Assembly (NCBI RefSeq): GCF_024734075.1
Contig: NZ_CP102850.1
Coordinates: 1,054,001 to 1,118,000, forward strand
Source of the DNA: Gordonia mangrovi
Lineage (GTDB): Bacteria > Actinomycetota > Actinomycetes > Mycobacteriales > Mycobacteriaceae
Reading direction: 5' to 3'
Length of the DNA stretch: 64,000 nt
Shown here: piece by piece, positions 54,384 to 63,900 of the stretch
Layout of the letters: each line of letters starts with the position of its first letter
How positions within the stretch are numbered: the stretch's first letter is position 1
Made by a program: the position numbers and the translations under genes
The notes under the pieces: generated by a model
The model's input: the letters and a program-made list of their open reading frames with translations, nothing else
Told to the model about the DNA's origin: nothing
The model's database searches: none

Positions 54384-54407
54384 TTCTTGATGTCCATGCA
54401 CGCCCAC

Positions 54408-55003
54408 TCACTCCATTTCTGCGCCGTTGCGGACTTCTTCACCCGCGTGCAGAATTTCGTTCCGGGCTTGACGAGCCGGGGGTAGTCCCAGCAACGTCGG
54501 CGTTGACCTTCGATGACACCCATCCCTCGCGCGATGATGCACTATCAGCAATATTCGAATCGCGTTGACAGCCAACTCCGACGCGTCGAGGTCCAGCACC
54601 TCCCAGCCGACGAGCCATCCGAAACCGCCTCCCACCACGCATCACAGCGTGGACACCCGGCGATGACCGCGGAACGCACCCAGACCGAACAGGCAAGCGT
54701 CCCCCGACACCGCGATCAGACCGATTCACCAACGTGAACCGGCGGCTTGGAGCCTGCCATGGGACGATCAGATTTGCAATAGCAAATTCGCCGGTTCTGA
54801 CAGGCGAGGTCCGACGCGGACCTCCACCCCACCGTTTTCAACCACAAGGCGTGGGTGCTCGGCGCCGCTGGTGATGGCCGACAGGTCCCCACCCCTCGGC
54901 GGGGCCCCGCGAGGCCGCGACGTCCGCGCGTTACGATCACCCGCGTAAACCGCCCAGCACATCCGGTAGGGCCGCAGCGATCGCATAACAGGGGGATCGC
55001 GTT
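54408..55003. other. intergenic region with a possible RES-gene relic
   Basis: I see no intact gene in these 596 bases. Bases 54861-54900 closely match 53241-53278 inside the RES toxin gene (shared CTGGTGAT and GCCGACAGGTCC), and on the minus strand both read DLSAITS. This looks like a fragment of a second RES gene, decayed on both sides. Confidence 0.4.
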
Positions 55004-55933
55004 GTGAAGGACTCGGATTGGGTGGTCGTCGCCCGTGGTGCCGCGGAAACCATTGCGCACCTTGTGACCTCGCCGGGGAGCCACTCAGCCGACGACGTGG
55101 ACCTGTTCGCCTGCTGGACTGAGGGCACCACGTTGTTCGTGGTCTTTCGATCTCGTTGGGGCGTCGCCGCGCCGCTCCGCGGTCTCGCCAGAGACATTCG
55201 GCTCGGCGACTACGACGGCCAGTACGACGGCGAACCCGACCATCTGGGCGACGACATCCTGGCGTTCGACGTCATCGAACCCGCCGCGTATCCCCTTGTG
55301 TCATCACGACGTTCCGATGCCATTCACTGGCGCCGCCTACCCACCGACGCAACGTGGCAGCTGCCGCCGAGGCTGTCGGCGTTGCGGGGTTTACGCGACC
55401 ACGACACTTCCGGCGGCCGCTACGTCGCATTTCTCGCTCCGCCGGAGATTCTGCGCAACCCACCTCCGACCATCCCGCCCGGTACCCACCCCACGCCCTC
55501 CGCATTGAGGCCTGTGACCAGCTATCGGTACTGGTCCTCCGCTGTCATCGCGCAGATTGATAGCCGTCCGATCACGCTATGGCCCCTTCCCTTTTCGAGC
55601 AGAGCCGACATCGTCGACATGCCGATACGGATGATCGGGGACGGATGCAGTGTCGGCGCCGACCTCACCGGATGGATCGCCGTCACCACCCACGGCACAT
55701 GCTCGGTAGAGGAGAAATACTCCGCCGCAAGCGACGCCGGCGCGGCCGGACTGATCATCCTCGCGCCCGGCGATGACATCGACCAGCGCTACTGGACGAC
55801 GCCCCGGGTGACCCTGACCGAGATGCCGGTACTGACCGCGATCGATCCAGCAGCGGTCGATCACCTGCTGACGGCAGCAACAGCGACAATCCAGTTTGAC
55901 GCAGAAGTCGTTGTCGACCAGCGCCATCCATGA
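55004..55933 (+). CDS. PA-domain-containing protein
   Basis: The 309-residue protein starts at a GTG preceded by GGGGGA. The C-terminal 100 residues look like a protease-associated (PA) domain: GWIAVTTHGTCSVEEKYSAA, SDAGAAGLIILAPGDDID, and MPVLTAIDPAAVDHLLTAAT, the GT-CS-EK-AAGAAG-ipv order of that fold. The N-terminal half (ETIAHLVTSPGSHSADDVDL, TLFVVFRSRWGVAAPL) is a separate unknown domain. No peptidase motif and no signal peptide are visible, so it may bind protein rather than cut it. Confidence 0.65.
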   Translation: MKDSDWVVVARGAAETIAHLVTSPGSHSADDVDLFACWTEGTTLFVVFRSRWGVAAPLRGLARDIRLGDYDGQYDGEPDHLGDDILAFDVIEPAAYPLVSSRRSDAIHWRRLPTDATWQLPPRLSALRGLRDHDTSGGRYVAFLAPPEILRNPPPTIPPGTHPTPSALRPVTSYRYWSSAVIAQIDSRPITLWPLPFSSRADIVDMPIRMIGDGCSVGADLTGWIAVTTHGTCSVEEKYSAASDAGAAGLIILAPGDDIDQRYWTTPRVTLTEMPVLTAIDPAAVDHLLTAATATIQFDAEVVVDQRHP

Positions 55934-55959
55934 GGGAACACGACAAGCCGCCTGACACG

Positions 55960-57021
55960 TCACACAGCGGCAGATGTCTCGTCGCGTGCGGTCCCATCAG
56001 CCATGAACTCGACCCGCAGCACAGCGCGCGGTCCGTCGACCACTACCGTGGCGCACAGCGCGCGACCCGGCGGCAGGATGCGGATCACCGCAGAACCCTG
56101 GGTGGCACAGTCCAATTCGTCGGCGATACGCGACAGTACCGAGGTACGCACGGAGTCGTCGGCGTCGTCGAGAGCGTGTCCGTCGACCATGATCACCTCG
56201 ACACCGCGGGCGCGGGCCCGTGACGCGGCCGCCGCGACCGTCGGGGTGCCGGCCAGTATCGGCGCTCGCAAGGAATCCCGGATCTGGGCTTCCAGGGTGC
56301 GGCACCGCTCGCGTTCGGCAGCGGTGAGCGGCGCATCATCGGCGATCCGCTGCAGCAACGGAGTCACCTCGGCATTGAGTGCGCGCAGACGCTGGTCACG
56401 TTCGGCCACGGCGGCGACTGCTGCTGCGCGGGTCGCAGACTGCTCCACGGCACGCCGGCGGAGTTCATAGATGTCGCGGGCGGCGGGCCGGATGGTGGCG
56501 GCGAACAACGTCGACATCAGCAGCGGCCCCAGGTTCACCACACTGGCAGCGAAACCCTCGAGCGCCCCGCGGTCGGTGGTGACCGTCCACAGGATGGACG
56601 CGGCGATGAGACCGGCCATCGTCAGCCAAGCCGTCCCGACGCGTCCGCGCACACAGAGCCAGGTGCACAGCATGGTGATCGCACCGAACATCCACAGCTG
56701 ATCCGGCGAGCTGTTCGGCACCGGAAGGACGTGGAAGCAGGCGTACGCCGCGGGCGTCGTCGTGATGACCACAGCCGCCGCGAACGGCGCGGGCAGCGGA
56801 TCCTGGCGGACCGCGAGGATGGCCACCGCCCCCATCGCCAGCAGCGCGAGCAAAGTCACGCCCGGCCAGACGGCAGCCAGGTCACCCGCCGACGTCGCGA
56901 ACAGGGTCGCCTCGGCCGCCAGGAAGAACGCCGCGATCGCCCAGGCGACGCGGGTGTTCATCCCCAGCAGCGACCGGACGTCACCGGTCTCCCGGTTCAG
57001 CCGGAAATCGAGCACACTCAC
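55960..57021 (-). CDS. multi-TM protein with coiled coil, partner of the adjacent kinase
   Basis: The protein has 353 residues from the GTG at 57021, which overlaps the kinase stop (GTGA) and has GGGAG eight bases upstream; ATG 57036 is an alternative. Five or six TM segments occupy about 15-165 (VAWAIAAFFLAAEATLFATS, TLLALLAMGAVAILAV). A coiled coil follows (RRRAVEQSATRAAAVAAVAE) and then a soluble domain with VEVIMVDGHALDDADDSVRT, similar in layout to a degenerate histidine kinase. It lacks a clear catalytic ATP-binding motif, so it may be a sensor subunit for the two-component pair. Confidence 0.7.
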   Translation of the reverse strand: MSVLDFRLNRETGDVRSLLGMNTRVAWAIAAFFLAAEATLFATSAGDLAAVWPGVTLLALLAMGAVAILAVRQDPLPAPFAAAVVITTTPAAYACFHVLPVPNSSPDQLWMFGAITMLCTWLCVRGRVGTAWLTMAGLIAASILWTVTTDRGALEGFAASVVNLGPLLMSTLFAATIRPAARDIYELRRRAVEQSATRAAAVAAVAERDQRLRALNAEVTPLLQRIADDAPLTAAERERCRTLEAQIRDSLRAPILAGTPTVAAAASRARARGVEVIMVDGHALDDADDSVRTSVLSRIADELDCATQGSAVIRILPPGRALCATVVVDGPRAVLRVEFMADGTARDETSAAV

Positions 57022-58217
57022 TGCGGGTTCTCCCATCGCAGGTCGACGCGGGTGCCGGCATCCGGCGCCGACTCCACCTCCGCCGACCCGCCGGGCAGTG
57101 ACCGCACCCGCGCCAGGATGCTCACCGCGAGACCGAGACGATGCGGTGGGATACCGGTGGGGTCGAAGCCACAGCCGTCGTCGACCACGGTGATGCTGAT
57201 GGCGTCGGCGGCGATGTGCAGTGCCACCGCACGGTCGGCGTCATCGCCGGCGTGGATGATGCTGTTGCGCAACGCCTCGGCGGTCGCGGACTCCAAGACG
57301 TCGACAACGTCGACGGGAGCACGCAGCGAGTCCGCGTCGTCGTCGATGCGGGTGTTGACCTTTTGGCTGACGTCCACCGCCAGGATGGCGCTGCGCAGTC
57401 GCGTGCGGATAGCACCGGCCGACAGTGTGGTGACCTCCTCGGGTGGCGAGTTCAGCTTGTCCAGGGTGATGGTCGCCTGCCGTCGAACCGAGTCGGTGTT
57501 CCCCTGCTTGGCGGCGGCGAGAAGTGTCGAGATGACCCAGTCGTGCATCAGGCCGTCGACGTGACCGCGTTGGCTGCGTCGGGCATCGGCCTCGGCGGCC
57601 GCAGCGGCACCCGCGTAGGCGTCGGCGCGCGTTTCGTCGAGCAGCCTCCCGGTGCGCATCGCCATCAATGCGGCGCACGCGTACGGCAGGATGAACGCGA
57701 AGGCGAACAAGAAGTTGGCGGTGAGGTTGGCCGGATAGTCGTCGGGTCGGCCGATGGCGTTGGCCACCTGCGCCGGCACGATCGCCGCCGTCATCAACGT
57801 CAGCGTCCACCGCGGCGGCAGGGTGATGGCCGCGGCCAGTGCGGCCAGGCCCGGGATGATGGAGAACCACACCTGATCGGCGACGGTGCCGCCGTTCCAT
57901 GCCGGCAGCCAGCAGAGCGCGACGACCGGGAACACGATCGCGCAGGTCCGCGCGGCTCTGCGGGCCATTACCCGTTTGCGCAGGACGGCGGCGGTTAGCA
58001 GGAACGCGGGCGGGATGAAGATGGCGGCCGGCGCGGTGAGATTCCACCACGTCGCGGTGATGGCGAACTGCGCGACGATCTGTGGTGCCAGGATCGCCAG
58101 ATAGGCAAAGTAACCGGCACCGACGAAGATCGAGAACAGGCGCTCGATTCGTGTTGCTGCGCTTTGCTCTTCGGTGCGGGTCAGCGGTTTCGCCGACGAC
58201 GGGGAAAGGGTAGCCAT
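57018..58217 (-). CDS. sensor histidine kinase, NarL/DesK type
   Basis: The 399-residue protein has six hydrophobic segments in the first 190 residues. A HisKA_3-like helix carries the phospho-acceptor candidate His225 (DGLMHDWVISTLLAAAK). A HATPase domain has ALRNSIIHAGDDADRAVALH (N box), VVDDGCGFDPTGIPPHRLGL (G1/F region) and a closing AGTRVDLRW. Its start lies 37 bases inside the response-regulator gene, so both are co-translated. It would phosphorylate the regulator encoded just upstream in the same operon. Confidence 0.88.
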   Translation of the reverse strand: MATLSPSSAKPLTRTEEQSAATRIERLFSIFVGAGYFAYLAILAPQIVAQFAITATWWNLTAPAAIFIPPAFLLTAAVLRKRVMARRAARTCAIVFPVVALCWLPAWNGGTVADQVWFSIIPGLAALAAAITLPPRWTLTLMTAAIVPAQVANAIGRPDDYPANLTANFLFAFAFILPYACAALMAMRTGRLLDETRADAYAGAAAAAEADARRSQRGHVDGLMHDWVISTLLAAAKQGNTDSVRRQATITLDKLNSPPEEVTTLSAGAIRTRLRSAILAVDVSQKVNTRIDDDADSLRAPVDVVDVLESATAEALRNSIIHAGDDADRAVALHIAADAISITVVDDGCGFDPTGIPPHRLGLAVSILARVRSLPGGSAEVESAPDAGTRVDLRWENPQ

Positions 58218-58840
58218 CCGTCCTCCAATGCGCGCTGATACAGGTCGGTTTTGGTGGGGGCCGGCCGACCCGAGGCGGCGTACTTCTGCCGGATGCGGGT
58301 CAGGTAGTCGTTGACCGTGTCCGGCGACAGTCCCGACAGCGTCGCCACCCGCTGCGCCGACTCCCCGGACGCGTACAGGCTGAGGACTTCGCGCTGCCGA
58401 GGACTCAGCGCGACATCGGCGAAGTCGGCGTCGCCGTCGATGGCCATCGCCCAGTCCATCGTGCCGACCACGCCACCGTCGGCTGCCCGACGGATCGCGG
58501 CGATCACCACCGCATCGTGCTCAGACTTGCGCACCACTCCCAGCACCCCGGCCTTGGCCGCAGTTCTGACCAGATACGGCTCCTCACCGGAGGTGAACAC
58601 CAGGACGTTGTCGATACCGGCAGCGCCGAGATCGGCGACGTTGGCGGCCGGCGACGAACCGTCGGGCAGTCGCAGATCCAGGATCACCAGGTCGAGATCC
58701 GTGGTCTCGGCCAGCAACTCGGCCACGCTCGGTGCGGCAGCGATGATGGCCAGCTCCGGATACGGCTCGAGCAGTGCGCGAATGCCGGCGACCGTGACCG
58801 CGTGGTCTTCGACGACACCGATCCGACGTGAGCTGTCCAC
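58181..58840 (-). CDS. LuxR/NarL-family response regulator
   Basis: The 219-residue protein has a receiver domain with IGVVEDHAVTVAGIRALLE (acidic pocket), phospho-acceptor Asp55 in LDLVILDLRLPDGSS, and LGVVRKSEHDA with the conserved Lys. A LuxR HTH fills the C-terminus: LSPRQREVLSLYASGESAQR, VATLSGLSPDTVNDYLTRIR, QKYAASGRPAPTKTDLYQRA. It heads the three-gene operon regulator - kinase - membrane partner. Targets are unknown. Confidence 0.92.
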   Translation of the reverse strand: MDSSRRIGVVEDHAVTVAGIRALLEPYPELAIIAAAPSVAELLAETTDLDLVILDLRLPDGSSPAANVADLGAAGIDNVLVFTSGEEPYLVRTAAKAGVLGVVRKSEHDAVVIAAIRRAADGGVVGTMDWAMAIDGDADFADVALSPRQREVLSLYASGESAQRVATLSGLSPDTVNDYLTRIRQKYAASGRPAPTKTDLYQRALEDGWLPFPRRRRNR

Positions 58841-59303
58841 AGATCTCCTTGAACACGGCCGAGAAAGACGCGATCTCAGAGTATGCGACGAGTCGGATTT
58901 TCACCGGATGGTCGATTCGAAAACGCAGCACGCATTTCGTCGAATGACCGATGCACAATCATTTTCTCGCTGATTGAGCGGAAGAGGCGAATTGCCGACT
59001 AGCTTCCGAAGCTACATACGCGACAATCACGAAGACCGTCGTACGCATCTCGATCGGCCGACTGAAGACGCTCCGCCCGCATATCTGCGGTCTCCACCCG
59101 GGTGCGACACGACGACTGCCCGTCTTCGGTGTGCTGGTACACGCTTAGCCAACGGCTGCGGCAGCCATGCAGCTCGGATTCGACCGAATCAAGTTCGTCG
59201 GTTGACTCGGTTCGACGGCATCGGCGTCGTGAGCCGCCTGGGGAGTATCCCGGGCTCTGGCCTATCCTCGGTCCGACGGATTGGACAGCGAGGTACCACC
59301 CGG
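58841..59303. other. intergenic region between divergent operons
   Basis: These 463 bases separate the leftward two-component operon from the rightward transporter gene. Both promoters should lie here. Composition is less GC-rich near 58860-58990. I saw no tRNA, hairpin terminator or convincing small gene. Confidence 0.5.
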
Positions 59304-60242
59304 ATGAACTACGAGATGGCCATCGCCGCCCTCGGCATCGGCATCGTCATCGGGCTGACCGGTTTGGGCGGCGGCGCATTGATGACCCCGGCGCTGGTGC
59401 TGTTCTTCAACGTTCCCCCACTGACCGCCGTCTCCAGCGACCTCGTGGTCAGCGCCGCCACCAAACCCGTCGGCACCGTGGTGCACATGCGCAACGGCAC
59501 CATCCACTGGGCGATCGTGAAATGGCTGGTCATCGGGTCGGCGCCGGCAGCGTTCTGCGGAGCGCTGGTCATCGCCTGGATCGGCCCCTTGGCCGGGGTC
59601 AGCGCCTTCGTCAAAACCGCGCTCGGCGTCGTGCTGCTGATCGCGGCGGCCGGACTTGTCGGCCGCGCCTACCTCACCCTGCGGCACAACATGACCGGTG
59701 GACTCGCCGGCGCCAGTACCGCCGCCGGCGGCGACATCGCCGTCCGCGTGCTACCCACCCTACTGGTCGGCATCATCGGTGGACTCGTCGTGGGCCTGAC
59801 GTCGGTCGGCTCAGGCTCGTTGGTCATCATCGCCCTGATGACCCTGTACCCACTGCTGTCAGCCAACTGGCTGGTCGGCACCGACCTCGCCCAAGCAGTC
59901 CCCCTGGTCATCGCCGCCGCCGCGGGTCACCTGCTGTTCGGTGACGTCGACTGGAGTGTGGTGCTGCCGCTGCTGGTCGGCAGCATTCCGGGCGCCTACA
60001 TCGGTGCCCGCATTTCGTCGCGGGCGTCGGCCGGACTGGTGCGACGCGCACTGGCACTGGTGCTGCTCGCCGCCGGGTTGAAGATGCTCGGTGTCAGCAA
60101 TCTGTTGACGCTCGTCGGGTTGGGTGTCGCGCTTGTCGCGGGGACTGTCGGGTGGATGGTCGTGCGGATGCGGTATGGGCTGAAGGCGACGAATTGGCAG
60201 GGGCGGAAGGCTGGGGTCGGCGGGCAATCGGCAGGCCACTGA
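59304..60242 (+). CDS. TauE/SafE-family membrane transporter
   Basis: The protein has 312 residues from ATG 59304, where the first TM begins at once. Eight or so TM segments are visible, including the family's two related halves. The first is AIAALGIGIVIGLTGLGGGA with VPPLTAVSSDLVVSAATKPV. The second is LLVGIIGGLVVGLTSVGSGS with LSANWLVGTDLAQAVPLVIA. TauE/SafE proteins export sulfonates, sulfite or other organic anions. It is a single gene with no nearby sulfur genes, so the substrate is unknown. Confidence 0.9.
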   Translation: MNYEMAIAALGIGIVIGLTGLGGGALMTPALVLFFNVPPLTAVSSDLVVSAATKPVGTVVHMRNGTIHWAIVKWLVIGSAPAAFCGALVIAWIGPLAGVSAFVKTALGVVLLIAAAGLVGRAYLTLRHNMTGGLAGASTAAGGDIAVRVLPTLLVGIIGGLVVGLTSVGSGSLVIIALMTLYPLLSANWLVGTDLAQAVPLVIAAAAGHLLFGDVDWSVVLPLLVGSIPGAYIGARISSRASAGLVRRALALVLLAAGLKMLGVSNLLTLVGLGVALVAGTVGWMVVRMRYGLKATNWQGRKAGVGGQSAGH

Positions 60243-60291
60243 GCCTGTCCATTTTCTCGCGCTAGTCTGCGACCCATGCCGACGACCTACG

Positions 60292-60879
60292 ATGGGCGAT
60301 GCGCAGTTGGATTTGCTGCAGGCTATATTTCATTCGATGACCGATCCCCAACCGGCTTCTGGGAATCTCGAGGCTGTCCACGACGACCCATCCCGCTCAA
60401 GCTCCCGGAACAAGTGGATGCGCGAGGTAGTTCTCGCCTTGGCAGCAGCTCTAATTGGAGGAGGCATCGCTTCAGCCACGTCGTTTTTTGTCGTTCAAGC
60501 TGACGACGAGCGGGCAGTTGAGGACTTCCGCCGCAACGAGCTCACCGAGCGGTACCAGGCCCTCGCGGGAGATGCCATACGCATTCGTCAAGAGGCTTGG
60601 GATCTCTCATGGTGTGTCGTTCTCGACGACCGTACCGGCTGCCACGACCGAGTTCGCGCGGTCTCGGAAAAAGGCGATAGATTCGATGAAGACCATGAAG
60701 ACCTGCAGGTCTTCGGTTCAGCAGAGCTCTCCAATGCGGTTGAGGCCTTTTCTGTCCGACTCTGGCAACTAGGCACAAAGTACGAGGAGAATGCGGATTC
60801 GTATGTGTCTTCGCGCGAGGAAGTTGATGCTGCTTTCGCGGACCTCATGTACGCGGTCCGAGCCGATCTGGGGTTGTGA
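60292..60879 (+). CDS. single-TM hypothetical protein
   Basis: The protein has 195 residues from ATG 60292; ATG 60337 (MTDPQPASG) is equally possible because neither has a good ribosome site. One TM segment (VVLALAAALIGGGIASATSF, about 46-65) is followed by a helical, charged domain (DDERAVEDFRRNELTERYQA, EAFSVRLWQLGTKYEEN) with one Cys pair, in WCVV and GCHD. Probably the helical part is extracytoplasmic. No family recognised, and it is less codon-biased than its neighbours. Confidence 0.6.
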   Translation: MGDAQLDLLQAIFHSMTDPQPASGNLEAVHDDPSRSSSRNKWMREVVLALAAALIGGGIASATSFFVVQADDERAVEDFRRNELTERYQALAGDAIRIRQEAWDLSWCVVLDDRTGCHDRVRAVSEKGDRFDEDHEDLQVFGSAELSNAVEAFSVRLWQLGTKYEENADSYVSSREEVDAAFADLMYAVRADLGL

Positions 60880-60964
60880 CTACGCGAAAGCCCGTCACGC
60901 GCTCGCTTGCCTCGGGTCACTGAGCTGATCACATTCAGGCAGAGCGAACCCCGCCGGATCGAAT

Positions 60965-63900
60965 CTATCTGCACCGCGCCAACCTCGACCGATACCAGCG
61001 GATCAACATGTCGTAGATGACGAACTCCTGGCGTGCCGTGGGCATCCGCATCATCCGGTTGAGGTGCATGTGCACCAGGCTGCCCACCCAATCGGCCACG
61101 TTCGCCGGTCCGACGGCGTCGTCGAGGTGGGTGCGAACCACCGTCAGCTCGCGGCCACGTTGCTCGAAAGCCGGCTGGGCAGCATCGTCGAGAAGATGCT
61201 CCAGTACCGCGCGCTCCCGGCGGTAGCGGGCCCCGAGCTGCTTGCGCAGTGCTGTGTCGAGGCCCAGCCGGGTGGCGAGCCGGGCATGTGCGGCGGCGAT
61301 GATCGCGTGCCGGTTCTGCATCGTCAGGCCCAGGTCGGCGAGGAGCCGGTCCGCGCCGACGATGGCGAGGTGCCACCGCGGGACGCCGCCGCTGCTCTCG
61401 GTCGCCAGGATCTTCATCGAGGCAGTGCTGTCGGCGAAGAAGGCCTGTTCGGCGAGGAGCATCCCGGCAGCGCCGCCATAGCGCTCCACCTCCCGCTCGT
61501 AGGTGTCGACCTGCACCCGCCACACCACGTCTGCGTGCTCGTTGCAGGCGGCGGCCAACGCCGGCAGTGCGTCGCCGAGCAATCGGGCGCCGGCACCGTG
61601 TACGCGCAACCGCACGTGCCACTCCGGGTCGCCGTACCGGACAAAGAACCACTGGTCGATCACGCCGCGGCGCAGTTGGTCGGCCACCACAGGTCGTATC
61701 GCGTCGCGCAGCACGATGTCTGCGGTCGCGGGACCGGTGTACACCTTGACGTACAGCCAGTCGGAGCCGGGGAACATTTTGCGCGGAAACGACTTCGGCA
61801 CCATCGCGGGCCTGGGCGCCGCGTCGCTCGGTGCGGGGTCGACGGTGCGATGCAGGGGAACGACGATCTCGTGGAGATAGCGTCCGTCCGGACCGACGAC
61901 CGGCGTCTCGGACTCGTCGAGGAAGGTCTCAACCATCGTCAGCTGTCGGTGTTTGCGGGCGAGGCCGGCGACCACGTCGGCGAAGACAGGATTGGCCAGG
62001 TCCGCAGTGATCGTCCGGTCAGCGCCGTCCCCGACCGCGACCCAGCGCGGCAGATCACAGGCGCGGCGCAGCTCGTGCATCGCGGCCACCCGCGCGACGC
62101 CAAGGTTGTCGCGGACGGCGCGCAGGTCGCGGTCGGTGAGGTTCCAGCGGGCCCGCGACAGGATGTAGCGTCCGCTCGACACGCGCGGCAGGAACGGCGC
62201 GTCGTCGAGCGCACCGAACGTGAAGGTCAGCCACGGCGTGGCGTCCTGGTGCTGCACCGCGCACAGGAAGCGGTAGAGCGCGATGTTGCCCGGTCCGTGA
62301 CTGTTGTGCGCGGTGCTCAGTCGCGGAATCACTGTGCGGCCCAGCCGCTCCGAGCGCAGTTCGATGTGTCCCGCCCGGACCGACACCCGCAGATCGGCGA
62401 GTGTGATCTGCCGGTCCAGCGGCGCACCGGAACGTCCCACGAACGGAATCTCGTAGTCACGCAACACGGGTCGGGCCACCACATTGCCCATGCGCGGCTC
62501 GGGTAGGTGGACGATCTCGGCGAACACGACGTCCGGTTGTCGGGCTTCTTCTCGCCGCAGATGCTCACGAACCCGCTCGGTCAGTTCATCGCCGTCGCGA
62601 CAGAAGCGGCCCAACAGTTCTGTCCCCGAGGGCCCTTCGACACCGGACAGGCACAGGCGATAGTCGCCGCGATCGATCGCCGCGGCATCGGCGGCCAGCA
62701 CGGTGACCAGCGCGCTGCACGACGCCGGCCCCCCACGCCCGTCCGGTGTCGCCGCTTGCAACGCGGCACACTCTGCTTCACCAAGGATGATCTCGCGCTT
62801 GCCGTCGCGGGCTGCAGCGTAAAGCCATCGGGCCAGCAGCCGGCCTCGCGGACCGAACGTGGTGGCGCGGGAATCGGCGGCCGCCGGAAACCGGATGCCG
62901 TCCAGCAGTGGGTCGGCGCCCGCGGACACCTGTCGGGTCGTCGACGTCTCGGGGAATCCGATTCCGCACTCGGGGTCGAGCGCTTCGCCAAGCGGTACCG
63001 CACGGTCGCCGTATCGACGGGTGAAGGCCGATACGAAGGGGCACAACGGATCGCGCGGGGCCGGGTCACCGATCCGTTCCAGCAGGTCCACACCGTCGCG
63101 GATAGCCGCGACGACACCAGTGCTGAGGCGGGCGTCGGCGGGCTTGACCAGGTCGCACCGCACCGACGGCGTCGATAGGGTGGGCGCCACCGATGCGAGC
63201 GCGGCGCGGACTGTTCCGATGTCGCGGAGTCCCTGACCAGGCGGAAGTGTGTCGAGTCGTCGTACTGCGTTGTGCGCCAGACGTATCGATGCGGTCAGGT
63301 CGTCGGGGGCGGCCGCGTCGGCCAGGGTGTCGAGCACCGTGTACACCGGGTCGGGACCGGTGACGTGTCGGGTCAGCGGCCCCACCAGCACCTGCTGCTC
63401 GATCAGGGTGGCGATGTACTCGGCGGCCTCGTCCGGATCGATGGTGCCATCGAGCTCGTGGAGTCGCGCGCCCAGCGCGCCACGGCATGCACCGTCATGC
63501 GCCCAGGCCAGTACTGCATCCAGAGTGTCGTCGGGGGTGAGCGCGACGAGGTCGATGGCCCCGCCGTGGGCCTGCAGATACCGCCACCGCCCGCCGGCTC
63601 GGTAGAGCGACGGGTTCGGGACCACCGTCAGTGTCGGCGCAACAGCCGGGTGGGCCGCCACCGCGGCACCCAGCTCCTCGAGGTAGCCGCAGTCCAGACT
63701 GGTGCGGCGGCGGTAGCAGTCGGCCGGCGCCAGCCGAAGTTCGGTGGTGGCGGACACGTCGCCGAGTGACCAGCCGGCGAACAGCCCGAACGGTGTCGAC
63801 CGCGTGGTCATGCGGGAGGCGTAGGACAGCAGCGAGACGTCGACGCTTTCGGTCGGGGTCTCGAGCCAGCCGTCGAAGGCGCGCGCCAACGACGGCGACG

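Noticed and set aside
61064..62506. 480-codon rightward frame inside LanB
   Set aside because: It is the mirror of the LanB coding strand and has no domain or start signal.
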